From Anisus vortex (Eukaryota; Mollusca; Gastropoda; Planorbidae), in assembly GCA_949126835.1 (NCBI GenBank), contig OX421495.1:22205815-22269814 (forward strand): a stretch of 64,000 bases of DNA, read 5' to 3'. The notes under the pieces are model-generated. The model saw nothing but the letters and a program-made list of their open reading frames with translations. It had not been told where the DNA came from and did no database searches. Made by a program: the position numbers and the translations under genes. Positions 1 to 11,470 of the stretch are shown piece after piece; positions within the stretch are counted from its first letter, which is position 1; every line of letters begins with the position of its first letter.

Positions 1-164
1 ATAGCTGAGGTGTTATAATTATATCAGGTACGTTTGAACCGCTCACTTGCCCTTCACCGCCCCCCAATCGCCCCCGGGAATGTCAACGCCCCCCTAAAGC
101 TTCTCACCGCCCCCTAGGGGGGGGGGGGGCGATAATGTCCCCGTTGAGAACCTATGCTTTAAAC
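1..164. mobile_element. Terminal fragment of a hAT-like DNA transposon
   Basis: The segment is rich in repeated ACCGCCCCC/CGCCCCC blocks and ends near position 153 with GTTGAGAACCTATG. That resembles the usual right terminus of hAT elements (GTTGAGAACCACTG). The other end lies outside the window, so no target-site duplication can be checked. A 13-base poly-G run sits at 117-129. The family assignment rests only on terminal similarity. Confidence 0.35.
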
Positions 165-1505
165 TAATAGTCTATCCATCTTGTAGCCAGCCCCGCCTGT
201 GTTGGATCAAAATAAAACTTTTCTGGAGTTTTCACGTGAATTTCTGATTATTTCTTCTCCCACCCATTGGATGGACTTTCTTTTGTGTGCCGTTTCTAGT
301 TGGTCTTTTAAAGTTACACCGTGTGTCGCACTAAGTGGTGTGCGGGTCTTGTGCTGAACGTGCGTTTTATCAATGTGTTATGTCATATGGAGAACAGGTT
401 GCCCTGCAGTTGGCGTTAATTGAAGTGTGTGTCTGTCTCTAGCAGTGTGTCCGTGTTAATAAGGTAAGTATCCGGACACTGTGCGTGTCGTAATAAGGAT
501 TTATAAAAATATAAATTTAAGTGTTTCCGTGGTCCGTTGTGTCCCTGTTGTAAAGATTCGTTTAGTAACTAGCAGTAGAGTGTGTCTAATACTGATGCGT
601 GATGTAAAAATGAGTGTCTTAGATCGTGTGTGTTTGTCAAAGATTTGACGAAACGTTCATATATAAAAAACATTTATTTGCACGGGGGTAAAAAGCGAAA
701 GAAATAATTGCGCTAAAGTAAGCGGCACTGGAAGAAAAAGGGCATCCAAATGCTAAAATAGTGGAAGAAAAAAGGACACCGGACAATTGACATAACACTG
801 AACCTAAACAGAAGGTCATTCATAAATAATATAAAATTATACCGAACATTTATTTCATTTTAAAATTATCCTCGGTGGATATTGCTACTTTTCTCATAAA
901 ATCTTTTGGCTTGCAATCGCTCAAATAGAACCTCCCCGCCCCCACCTCAAACCCGTGACCCCCCCCCCCCCCACCCCGCGGTGATTCAGTGGGTCACTAA
1001 TGAAAATTACTTCCGTGTTGGGCACAGAGACCCAGAGTAGAATAAACAAAGTTTGAGTGGCGCTGTGAGGGTGGGGGCTCCGGAGGTGTGGGGAGGGAAT
1101 GGAGTGTGGGGTTTGTATATTTGCTGTGTGTGGGGGGGGGGGGGGTGCCTAGGGCCTTGGTATTAAATGAACTCATGCCAATGATTTTTTTTCAGACAAA
1201 AGCAATTGTTGTGCTCTTTTTCTGAAAGCGGCAGTGTATATTGTTTATCCTCGTCACTTACAAGGCAAATACAACATATAAACATTGGGGGGGAGGGGGG
1301 GGGGAGAAGGCTCCTCCCTCCTACATATGCCCCCAACCCACAGACATGTCTGCGTTATTTCATTGTGCATCGAGTTATTTGTTGCTTTAGTATTTAGTTC
1401 TGGAGGTCAACCCGGGATGGTGGGGAGTGGGTGGTGATTCGTCATCACAGAACACAGAAAATAAAGAATTTGAAAAGGGGGGGGGAAGCGTTTATTACAA
1501 TAGTT
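165..1505. other. Non-coding stretch, no gene seen
   Basis: There are no protein-like reading frames. The stretch is GT-rich at first, with a splice-donor-like AAG|GTAAGT at 463/464 that could end an untranslated exon but has no supporting frame. A 14-base poly-C run (959-972) and a 14-base poly-G run (1132-1145) interrupt it, and further G-runs lie at 1287-1305. Confidence 0.6.
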
Positions 1506-1778
1506 CCGTGGTTCCCAAACTTTTTTTTTTGTTCACCACACCCAACGCCCTCATTCAAGTTCAAATGGCGCCCTACCTGGAGACAAAGTCAGGGATGTCG
1601 CATTTTACTGTAGTGAATAGAAAATCACCCCCAGATACCCTCGGAAATTATGAAAGCCTTTGCAATATTCCTCGGCGCCCCTGTACATTCCAAGCAGCTT
1701 CATCACAGGAGCGCCCCTGTATAGATCCCACAGTTTCGTCCCCGGGGCGCCGTGGAGTACACTTTGTGAGAACTACTG
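1506..1778. mobile_element. Degenerate hAT-like MITE (about 273 bp)
   Basis: The left end reads CCGTGGTTCCCAAAC and the right end, reverse-complemented, reads CAGTAGTTCTCACAAAG. These are diverged versions of the common hAT terminus CAGTGGTTCTCAAAC. The flanking octamers CAATAGTT and CTTTAGTT agree at 6 of 8 positions, as expected for an old duplication. Inner sequence repeats GGCGCCC near both ends. There is no coding capacity. The open frames crossing it are chance. Confidence 0.5.
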
Positions 1779-2819
1779 CTTTAGTTGTTTTATTGTGGAG
1801 GAAAATGAAGTGTGTATGGTGGGAGGGGACGGAGGGAGCGGCGGAGTATGGGGGTTTTGGGGGAGAGTCGTCGCTTTTGAAGAGGAAAAGAAAGACGGAG
1901 AGGTGGGAGGAGCGTGCGGACGTGGATGAATAATAGAGGGACGCATACCTTCACAGTCGTTTGGTACAGGTGGAGAGGTCAAGTGTGCATACTCAGGTTG
2001 ATAATAGTTGGCCCCTGTTGGCCCTCGTGGGGCCCACAACGTGTCGCGTAGACAATGCTACAGCCAGGTGCGGAAATAATTTCAAACGATACATTAGCCG
2101 CTAGCCTGAGATAAGGTAAGTTGAATAGAATTGTTTGCTTGTTTTTCTTGTTTCTTCAATCTTTTGTCGTGGATTTTTTATACATACAAGTAATATATCG
2201 CTACATTATTTATCTTGTTGTTAGTCAATCATAAAAATCATAACGGACATCGTTCTCCAAATCTACAGTCTATAACCTATAAACGTGTCGGCATTCCTAG
2301 TAGGCTACTTACCAGGGGCGGATCAACGGTTGAACCACAGAAGTGAATCAGGGGCGGGTAAAGCTTGCATGGGGCCCCACTAGCTGACACTTTATTGGGG
2401 TGTCACTTCAGTGAGAACAAAATTAACTATGTCCAGGCCTACTAGTTTTGAAAGGGCCATTCAAACACTGATGATGAGGACTCCTGGTTACATCCAGGAG
2501 CCCCGCCCCCCCCCCCTTTTCAAAATACGCTACAAACTCTTTTTGTTATGCCTTATATATTTTATATAGGGCCTGTAGGCCGATATATATATATATATAT
2601 ATAGCAGATCGTTCCAATGTTGTGATATTCTAAATGCGAGGCTTATGTCTAGATGTTGTTGGGATTCAGAAATCGGAAGATCATTTGTACACATTTGTCG
2701 TTTTGGCTTTCTCGTACCTGAGGCTTTTTGCTTTACCTGTGACCCTTGTAACATGGTCAAGACCGAACGTGTGGTCACTAAAAAAAAAAGGCTGTTAACA
2801 TCGTAAGAGTGTGGGGGAT
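1779..2819. other. Non-coding stretch with possible decayed transposon ends
   Basis: No gene is visible. A donor-like AAG|GTAAGT lies at 2115/2116. CAGGGGCGGATC at 2324 and the nearby GGGGCCCCAC resemble hAT termini but have no partner end. A short TA run lies at 2583-2602. Confidence 0.5.
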
Positions 2820-2944
2820 TAATAAAGTATCCCTCTTAGACCATGTTGATCCATAAGGCAAGCTGACACTGGTTTCCGTGGCCACGGAATCAAATGGGAT
2901 TGTGTGGTCAGCACACTGCCCAGTCAACTTTACTTTTTCAACAA
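2820..2944 (-). mobile_element. SINE family 1, 3' fragment
   Basis: Read on the minus strand this matches the 3' half of the tRNA-derived SINE seen intact at 47071-47337. It shares the GATTGTGTGGTCAGCAC, TTTCCGTGGCCACGG and AATAAAGTATCCCTC segments. The tRNA-like head is missing, so the copy is truncated or eroded. Confidence 0.6.
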
Positions 2945-3079
2945 ATAATAACAAGTGCCGTACCAAAGCGTGGTTGTTAATATGTATATTTTACCAAATC
3001 TATAATAAATATTACCGCAACATTCAAAACCGTATACAGACCCGTCATTAACCGAGAGAGATATATACAATCGTAGATA

Positions 3080-3611
3080 CAGTCGACCCTCGTGTATCGC
3101 GGTAGATAGGTTTCTGAGACCGGCGGTCGCGATAGCTGAAAATCCATGAAGTAGGGGACACCATATTTACAGTATTTATTTAACGTGTATTCGGACTTTT
3201 AAAACCCACTCTTTACGTACTGTTAACATACCACTCTTTACAGTAATGTACAGATATCTACAGTATGAAAATGCAGTACACAGGCTCAACTGTTTAGCAC
3301 AAAAAACAACAACAGTAGGTAGGCCTGTGCATGATTCGACATGAAAAAAATGAGCGATTGTTACGGTACTATACAAATGTATAGTATTTAACTCACCCAC
3401 GAAAGAAGCTGAAATATACAGTAAAACCTTCCCCATACAACAAACTACCCATTTAATGTACAGAACACGTAGTATACGCACAGTAACCTTATCTATAACG
3501 GGCAGGAAAATCCGCAATATCTTTTCTCATATAATAATATTATAATTTAAAAAATCCGCGAAGTCGTGAATCCGCGAATGTCGAACCGCGAAGTAGCGAG
3601 GGTTTAACAAG
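3080..3611. mobile_element. Pogo/Tigger-like MITE (about 530 bp)
   Basis: The ends form an imperfect inverted repeat: GACCCTCGTGTATCGCGG on the left, and on the right the reverse complement of CCGCGAAGTAGCGAGGG. The element is flanked by TA dinucleotides, the target of Tc1/mariner-pogo transposases. The CCTCGCTACTTCGCGG type of terminus is typical of Tigger-like non-autonomous elements. No transposase frame remains. Exact ends are uncertain by a few bases because the right terminus is slightly longer than the left. Confidence 0.6.
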
Positions 3612-3724
3612 TATTATAAACACAACAGCAAGGGAAATAATCGAAGAGAGACTTTGAGACATTGAGTGTTTGTTACTTAATGACAAAGCATCCAGTCTTA
3701 CACTTGTTCTCCCTTATAGAATTT

Positions 3725-3795
<71 letters not shown>
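3725..3795. repeat. (GA)n microsatellite
   Basis: About 70 bp of near-perfect GA dinucleotides with two GC interruptions. The short Arg-Glu reading frame across it is an artefact. Confidence 0.9.
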
Positions 3796-3798
<3 letters not shown>

Positions 3799-4016
3799 AG
3801 AGGGTTTTGATCAAATAGAAGAAGTAGGGGGGAAAATCCCCAGACTCATAAGAGTTGGTTTTGTTTAAGCAAGGGGACGTAATTACAGATATGTAGAGGG
3901 AAGTAATATTTACTTGTTGAGTCGAAAGTAGGGGAGAGAAGTGAGGTCAAGGGGGAGCGGGTTTTTTACGGGAAGGTACTTGTGCACCACTTCAGCTGAA
4001 AGACATTGAATGAAGC

Positions 4017-4846
4017 AATCATTTGTGGTAGAACATCATTTGTGGTCAAACATCATTTGTGGTTAAAACATCATTTGTGGTTAAAACATCATTTGTGGTA
4101 CAACATCATTTGTGGTACAACATCATTCATTGTAAAACATCATTTGTGGTTAAAACATCATTTGTGGTACAACATCATTCATTGTAAAACATCATTTGTG
4201 GTTAAAACATCATTTGTGGTACAACATCATTTGTGGTACAACATCATTCATTGTAAAACATCATTTGTGGTTAAAACATCATTTGTGGTACAACATCATT
4301 CATTGTAAAACATCATTTGTGGTTAAAACATCATTTGTGGTACAACATCATTTGTGGTACAACATCATTCATTGTAAAACATCATTTGTGGTTAAAACAT
4401 CATTTGTGGTAAAACTCCATTCATTGTAAAACATCATTTGTGGTTAAAACATTTGAGGTACAACATCATTTGTGGTCTTACATCATTTGTGGTCATACAT
4501 CATTTGTGGTCTTACATCATTTGTGGTCATACATCATTTGTGGTCATACATCATTTGTGGTCATACATCATTTGTGGTCATACATCATTTGTGGTCTTAC
4601 ATCATTTGTGGTCTTACATCATTTGTGGTCATACATCATTTGTGGTCTTACATCATTTGTGGTCTTACATCATTTGTGGTCATACATCATTTGTGGTCAT
4701 ACATCATTTGTGGTCATACATCATTTGTGGTCATACATCATTTGTGGTCATACATCATTTGTGGTCATACATCATTTGTGGTCATACATCAATGGTGGTA
4801 CAACATCATTCATGGTAAACATCATTCATGGTAAACATCATTCAAT
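4017..4846. repeat. 17-bp minisatellite with higher-order structure
   Basis: About 48 tandem units based on ACATCATTTGTGGTNNA. Units of 17-18 bp fall into types ending in TACAA (A), a CATTCATTG variant (B) and TTAAAA (C). Between about 4087 and 4380 they recur in the fixed order C-A-A-B-C-A-B, giving a 121-bp higher-order period. From 4470 onward the array is simpler, with units ending in TCATA or TCTTA. All three forward frames stay open, which explains the His/Leu/Trp-rich frames here. They are not genes. Confidence 0.93.
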
Positions 4847-4849
4847 TTA

Positions 4850-6559
4850 ATACACAATTCAGAATACAAGATTCAGTGTAACAAATCATTGATGATGAAA
4901 ATAGTAAAACTCATGTAGGCCTACATAAAGTTAGGGGTATACTGAGTCTACATATACCATTTTAGCCTCCACAACTAGCGTTCCGTATCTATTTCAAATA
5001 CGGTTAGGCCGCTGCCTGAAAGTGATAATATAGACGTGTCCCGCATTATACACACGCCTATTTACCCCCCTCCTATCCGGCCCTTTTCATTCCCACCAAA
5101 TAACCGCAGGAAAAAGAAAAAAAAAAAACTCCCAGCTTAAGTAATACACATAGATATGTTGCGTCAAAAAAGGAGACCCTCGTTTCTTTTTTTAAATTCA
5201 CTCCACTCGCCGAGTCTCGACATTTAATTCTGGACACCTCGTGATTTATCTCTTGGACTCGAGCAATATCTAGGCAATGTTTTACTGAGGGGCAATAAAC
5301 TAGCCCGCCCGCCTCCCCCCATCCCCCACACTCGCCCCTCCACACCCACGGGGGGGGGGGGGGTGAAGAAAGGGGAGGGGTGGGGGAGGTCTCTTCAGGA
5401 CAGATCGATGCTCCCCTCCCCTACTTAATGAATCAGTGCACTGTGCACATTCGGATTTCCTTCTCTTTCATTTACCGCAGGCTTGGTGCACACCCCGAGA
5501 CATTAAGCCATACCGTACAACTGTCGTAAACCATTCCACCACGTCACCCTGTCCACCCCCCCTTCAGCAGCCCCCCCTCCCTCCGTGCCCCGGCTATCGT
5601 CTTCACTCAATCCATCACTGGTGAATATTTAAAAAAAGAAAAAAGTAATGCTTTTTCTAGTTGTTTTATTTCATTCTGTCTTTTTCTCCCATTGGAAAAA
5701 GAAAAACGCCAGGTATCAAATGCCTTCTACTTTCTACTTTTAGTTTCACATTGCTATTTGTGTTGTAAATAGACTAGCTGCACATAGAATGTAGATATTA
5801 CTGAATATAGCTCTTATGGAATATAGATCATACAGAATATAGAACATACATAACATGCAGCTTGAATTGTTTTCTAATACAAGACAAAAGGTCGGTCATG
5901 TTATAGATTCTACTTACAACAGCTATCGATTGTAGGCCTACAATATTACATTTTGAAATATTAAAAAAAAAAAACCTAAAACTTGTTCAAATTGTCAAAA
6001 GTGTTTGAAAACGTTGTTTTCAATAGTAAGACATTATAAAGCATAACCAATATATTTTCTAATATCCAACGGACATGTCATTTTAATATGAAATATCATG
6101 TATTTCCGGTTTCATTTTATGGGCAGGTTTTAAAACGAGATTACATGTGACGTATGCTCTTAATTCTGGGAACCTACAGCCAGGGGTCTTAACCACTCTG
6201 TCATAAAAACAAAACACGACAACTACAATCAAACAAAGAGATTAAGTGAGATTTGTGCACACAGATATAACACAGATTTAAAATTAATCCCAAGGCCTTA
6301 GAGAAAATGTCGGAACATAAGCCTACTTGCCACGTTTACAAAACTATGTAAGTTCAAGGTTCAAGGTTCACAATTTTTTTAATACTTGTCTCTTACATTA
6401 TCTCATTCTTTTTAAATCGGCAATGTATAACTTTGTTTATTTTTACATTCTAATGTTACGATTTGAAATCTTGTTTATTTATTTTGAAAGTTAGTTTACA
6501 TTAAACACTATGAAGAAACCCTTTCTGTTGGTTTATTAAGGCTTGTGGATCGGCGTTAG
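4850..6559. other. Non-coding, AT-rich stretch
   Basis: No gene is seen. A pyrimidine/purine-skewed patch lies at 5280-5620, with 14 G at 5350-5363. The rest is AT-rich sequence without recognisable repeats. TAGGCCTA occurs at 4916 and 5933. Confidence 0.6.
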
Positions 6560-6768
6560 ACAATTTCAGTGTAGCCAACACAATGCCCAGACGACTTTAC
6601 TTCACTAATGTATGTGAGCTATTTTCCGGTACTGGATAGAAACTCAGGGACATACTCCAGAGTCCAAACCCGGGTAAAAAAAACAAGCGCGTTGTTTTGT
6701 TTTATATATTTGGATTCGAACCCTAGTCTTTTAAACTTACGTTCTGACGCCCTGCTGCTAAATCAATG
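6560..6768 (-). mobile_element. SINE family 1, degenerate copy
   Basis: On the minus strand this carries the tRNA-like B box (GGTTCGAATCC, at about 6713-6723), then ACCCGGGT, the CAGGGACATACTCC segment and the GCATTGTGTTGGC segment, in the order of the intact SINE at 47071. The A box is eroded. No flanking duplication was found. Confidence 0.55.
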
Positions 6769-6769
6769 T

Positions 6770-7924
6770 GTCCCATAAACACCATTAAATACATGTTAAA
6801 TGTTGATATCGCTATTTATACAAAAAAATATTTTCATTACGAGTACCTTTGTGTAAAGTACTTTGAAGGTTTTTTTTAAAGACTCATAGAGTAGATATAT
6901 CATGTATAAGCATTTCCTTCAGCTTTATAAAGTACACATTTTCTGCTTTAGTTCTTCGAGCTAGATATCTATACGAGATTCGCGAGAACATTTTCTCTTA
7001 CAGCAGGTCTTTCCGATTTTTTTGGATAAAACATATGCTAAAGCAGTTTTCTGAGCTATACGGAAAAGTACTCATATTCTGTGATATCAGTGAACTTAAT
7101 CAGGCGACTACAAAATAACATTATAATAAGCAGTATTGAAACATATTTATTATACACAAAAATACAATTTCCCCCAGCAGGGACATGCTGATTGTTTTAA
7201 AACGCTCACTTAATTAGAGTTGTTCCCCCTATTCATTCAAAGAAATTAGCCAATTACTCTGCAGTTTCCTTTCCTTTCTTCAAAAATAGACCCGCCAGAC
7301 ATGCGCACAACAACTCTCTATTCAACTTCTAGAAGTAGCGACAATGCGGAATTTGTTTTGGTCTTTTCTATCAATTCATTTCGTTAATTGTTTCCTGGAG
7401 GGAATAACATGTTTGCGTTTGTGAGTTTATATGTTGGGGTTGGGGGGAGAGGGGTCGGGTGGATATTAAGTCTGATATCTAGGGCGTAGCTGGTGGTACT
7501 AGGGAGGAAGGGGGGAAATGATTGACGTTGAGGTGGGCTCTGGGTGGGTGGGGCGTTGTAATTGCAGTAGGTAATTGTGGCGGTACCAAAGTTAAATCGA
7601 TGTCAAAAATAGATGATGCCTGACGGCAAGTGAAAAGGAAACGCGTATTGCCCCCCCCCCCCCCAAACCAACTGTACCACCCCTCCTTCAACTGTCTTAT
7701 TCTACCCACCTCTGTTACCACCCCCCCTCCCTTTCACACTCATCTCCACTCATGTTAACTCTTCGCTGCTGGCATTTGATGAAGTCTTTTAGAAAATTCT
7801 AAAACGTTTTGCTTTTGTAACGTAGCACGAGTTAATGGACGCGAGCAGTTGCAGTGGCTTTCAATGTTAGACATTGCGGGTGAGTGGAGTTAGTGTTGCA
7901 CCTGTAATGTGTTCTCTTTGCCTA
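6770..7924. other. Non-coding stretch, no gene seen
   Basis: AT-rich to about 7430, then a G-rich patch (7435-7560) and a 14-base poly-C at 7651-7664. No supported coding exon. Confidence 0.6.
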
Positions 7925-8873
7925 CCTCTATCCGTCTATCCGTCTATCTGTCTATCTGTCTGTCTATCTACCTATCTGTCTATCTGTTTATTTGTCTATC
8001 TGTATATCTGTCTGTCTGTCTGTCTGTCTATCTGTCTATCTGTCTGTCTATCTGTCTATCTGTCTGTCTGTCTATCTGTCTATCTGTCTATCTGTCTATC
8101 TGTCTATCTGTCTATCTGTCTATCTGTCTATCGGTCTATCTGTCTATCTGTCTATCTGTCTATCTGTCTATCTGTCTATCTGTCTATCTGTCTATCTGTC
8201 TATTTGTCTATCTGTCTATATGTCTATCTGTCTATATGTCTATCTATCTGTCTGTCTATCTGTCTGTCTATCTGTCTGTCTATCTGTCTGTCTATCTATC
8301 TGTCTGTCTATCTGTCTATCTGTCTATCTGTCTATCTGTCTATCTGTCTATCTGTCTATCTGTCTATCTGTCTATCTGTCTATTTGTCTATCTGTCTATC
8401 TGTCTATCTGTCTATCTGTCTATCTGTCTATCTGTCTATCTGTCTATCTGTCTATCTGTCTATCTGTCTATCTGTCTATCTGTCTATCTGTCTATCTGTC
8501 TATCTGTCTATCTGTCTATCTGTCTATCTGTCTATCTGTCTATCTGTCTATCTGTCTATCTGTCTATCTGTCTATCTGTCTATCTGTCTTTCTGTCTATC
8601 TGTCTATCTGTCTATCTGTCTATCTGTCTATCTGTCTATCTGTCTATGTCTATCTGTCTATGTCTATCTGTCTATCTGTCTATCTGTCTATCCGTCTATC
8701 TGTCTATCTGTCTATCTGTCTATCTGTCTATCCGTCCGTCCGTCCGTCTGTCCGTCTGTCCGTCTGTCCGTCTGTCCGTCTATCCGTCTATCCGTCTATC
8801 CGTCTATCTGTCTATCTGTCTATCTGTCTATCTGTCTATCTGTCTATCTGTCTGTCTGTCTATCTGTCTATCC

Positions 8874-8911
<38 letters not shown>

Positions 8912-9230
8912 CTGTCTGCATGTCGGTCTGTCCGTCCGTCCGTCTGTCTGTCTGCATGTCGGTCTGTCCGTCCGTCCGTCTGTCTGTCTGTCTATCTGTC
9001 TGTCCGTCCGTCTGTCTGTCTATATATATTTCTCTATCTCGCAATCTGTCTGTCTGTCTGTCCGTCCGTCTGTCTGTCTGTCTATCTGTCTGTCCGTCCG
9101 TCTGTCTGTCTATATATATTTCTCTATCTCGCAATCTGTCTGCCTGTCTACTTGTCTGTCTGTCCGTCTTTCCGATTTTCAGTCTGTCAATCTCTCCGTC
9201 TGTCTGTCTGTAATTCTATCTATCTATCAT
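7925..9230. repeat. TCTA/TCTG tetranucleotide array (1.3 kb)
   Basis: A long array whose main unit is the 8-mer TCTATCTG. It passes into TCCG/TCTG units after about 8730 and decays after 9140. Near the 3' side there are longer duplications: a 36-bp one (the GCATGTCGG landmark at 8919 and 8955) and a 90-bp one (TATATATATTTCTC at 9021 and 9111). The array lacks stop codons in all forward frames, so it gives spurious Cys-Leu-Ser-Val-Tyr-Leu frames of up to 572 codons. Confidence 0.95.
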
Positions 9231-9374
9231 ACAATCCTTTCATTCATCCATCCATCTACTCACCAATCTATTTATCTCTCTTTGTCATTCTGTCGGTCGG
9301 TCTGCCTTTCTGCTGTTCTGTCAGTCTTTATCTATCAGTCATCAGACATCATCCATGTATTAGTCTGTCTACAT

Positions 9375-9513
9375 CAGAGCTGTGGAGTCGGAGTCGAAGA
9401 GTCGGAGTCGGAGGAATTTCGGGTACCTGGAGTCGGAGTTGGAGTCGGAAGTACAAAAAACTGAGGAGTCGGAGTTGGAGTCGGAACATTTATCTACCGA
9501 CTCCACAGCCCTG
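9375..9513. mobile_element. hAT MITE, 139 bp, with perfect target duplication
   Basis: The left terminus CAGAGCTGTGGAGTCGG and the reverse-complemented right terminus CAGGGCTGTGGAGTCGG differ at one base. Both sides are flanked by the same octamer GTCTACAT (9367-9374 and 9514-9521). The interior is built of GGAGTCGGAGT repeats. It was inserted into the decayed edge of the TCTA/TCTG array. It is non-coding and depends on a transposase supplied elsewhere. Confidence 0.9.
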
Positions 9514-9521
9514 GTCTACAT

Positions 9522-11081
9522 GCGTGTCTGAGTATATCAAATGTGCATATCTCCGTTTGTTTGTTTATGTGTCTGCCTATATAAATAAATAGATATATTG
9601 ATAAATACGCGCGTACATCCGCCTTTTTGTCTGTCTGTCTGTCTGTTATTAAAGTAAGATTGACATTTTCCTTTTAATTTAAAAATCAATTTTTACTTTT
9701 TTTTCTCTCTCTTGAATAACATGCCAACTGTTTATAACTGTCATCTAACCATCTGAAACCGATGTGTATTTTTTAGTTTAAAGTATTACACTTAAAAACA
9801 TACACACACACACCCATGTAAGCACACACAAATACACACATACGTACACACATACATACACAACGCCAAGCCTCTGGACTACATTAAAATTTTCTCCATT
9901 TATTTTTTTTTTACATCTTCCAATCATTTGTCAAGCTTTGTCCACGTGACCCAGTCAATCTCAACATTTGTTTAGCTGCTAAGAAGTTTATTCTCGAGGA
10001 ATTCTGGGTTTAAAAAAAAAGAAACACCCGCAAAAAAAATAATTCTAGATATAAAGGGCGAAAAAAAAAAAACTCGGAAGAAGCGATAGAAAATTCTGTA
10101 TAACGGGAGGTCACTCTAAAATAACACTGTTTTTTTTCTTTCTTTTTCTTCCTTCCTCTCCATAGACCATAATAGACGTAGGCTTAGCACTCACGCTAAA
10201 ACCGCTAGAGACCGGACTAATACCTTTCATGCCAGCGACTCTAATGACCAGCAGGGACCGCTGACTTTTGAAGGTCTCCAGTGACCACCAGCCCCCCCCC
10301 CCCTTCCGAGTAGAGCTGGGGCGCCTATAGCTTCACGGGTGACCTGGGATTATGTTTTGAGAAAAGTCTCGTTGGGGAGTATTGGGAGGGGGGTAGTAGC
10401 GAGGAAGGGGGAGGGGGGTATACGTAAAGTAACGTAAACGTACTTAAACAAGTCTCCATGGATGAAACATTTAGACCTAAACGTCCTTGACATTCTCTCG
10501 TATGTCGATACTGTTACATTGTTTCCTTGTTGCATAAGTTATTGAGATAATCCTTCCCCCCCCTTCTCTTTCTAATTCTCCCTTGGGCCATAGGTCTAAG
10601 TCTCCCTGATCTTTGTCTCTTAAATCCCTTTGCTTAATCCCTTAAGTTCAGACGACGAATTAATTAATTGTACCGGGATCTTATAATATAATGTGTGGTT
10701 AAACCAAACGGTCAAATCTGATCTTCATTTCTGGGACGAATGCTGTCTTATCATTATAACAGTAACATTATAACATTATAACATTATAACAGTAAGCAGT
10801 AGTACCGCTATAACACACAAAAGTGTGACGGTTTGACCTTATTGTTATGTTTTACTCATTGTTTAGCTTTTCAATTTGCATATCTAAAACATAATTTCGT
10901 ATAATATATAAACTTTAAATATTTATCAAACAGCTCTAAGAGGAAAAAAAAACTTTCTTAAATTTGAATAAAGCACAAACTTATTAGATGGTCAACTCAT
11001 TCTGAGTCTAATATCAAATAATATAATCAACATAAGCCATACATTAGAAGCGTTTAGTTTAGTTTTAAGAACGGGTTTAGA
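9522..11081. other. Non-coding stretch, no gene seen
   Basis: Contains degenerate CA-rich sequence (9805-9865), poly-A/T runs near 10,010-10,070 and a G/C-skewed patch (10,290-10,420). No supported exon. Confidence 0.6.
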
Positions 11082-11325
11082 TAAAGTAAACTACCCGTCG
11101 GACCGAATCGATTATAGGACCGGCGAAGCAGCGTTCACCCGTTTCTGTGGCATACAAGGGGAAGTCTGGTCATCACAATGTCCAGCCAACTTTACTTGAC
11201 CACAACTAATGTGAGGTACCCATTAGAGCTGGGTAGACTCGTGGATAAAAGTATCTAGCTTTCACCAGGATTCGATCCCAGGACCTTCGGTAGGCCAGGA
11301 CGGAATGTGTGGCCACCTTTTATTT
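11082..11325 (-). mobile_element. SINE family 1 copy
   Basis: Minus-strand copy covering most of the element. The 3' end (CGGTCCGACGGGTAGTTTAC) lies at the left, followed by the CTTCGCCGGTCC and AGCTCTAATGGG segments. A tRNA-like B box (GGGATCGAATCC) lies at about 11272. The A box region is altered. A further decayed copy may follow at 11335-11470. Confidence 0.7.
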
Positions 11326-11334
11326 TCCCCCGAC

Positions 11335-11470
11335 TGCCAGGCAGCCATCAGTGCTGGGTAGACTTATGGGCATCCATCTCTCTAAATACCATCTATCTTA
11401 GCGTTTATCATGGTTTCAAACCATAAGGCTGGACATCGGAATGACCGACCCGAACGCACTATCGCCTCCT
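11335..11470 (-). mobile_element. Possible second, highly decayed SINE family 1 copy
   Basis: CAGCCATCAGTGCTGGGTAG, GGTTTCAAACC and CCCGAACGCACT recall, in order, the body, B box and head of the same SINE on the minus strand. The similarity is weak and no duplication was found. Confidence 0.3.

Noticed and set aside
1427..1933. 168-codon plus-strand frame
   Set aside because: It crosses a decayed hAT MITE and G-rich DNA, and overlapping frames are equally open.
2324..2520. CAGGGGCGGATC and GGGGCCCC as hAT ends
   Set aside because: No matching right terminus or 8-bp duplication was found.
4006..4850. Several His/Leu/Trp-rich frames of 77-136 codons
   Set aside because: All three frames are open only because of the 17-bp satellite, and they end where the array ends.
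7874..9592. 572-codon and overlapping 434- and 490-codon open frames rich in Cys-Leu-Ser-Val-Tyr
   Set aside because: They are translations of the TCTA/TCTG array, which has no stop codon in any forward frame.
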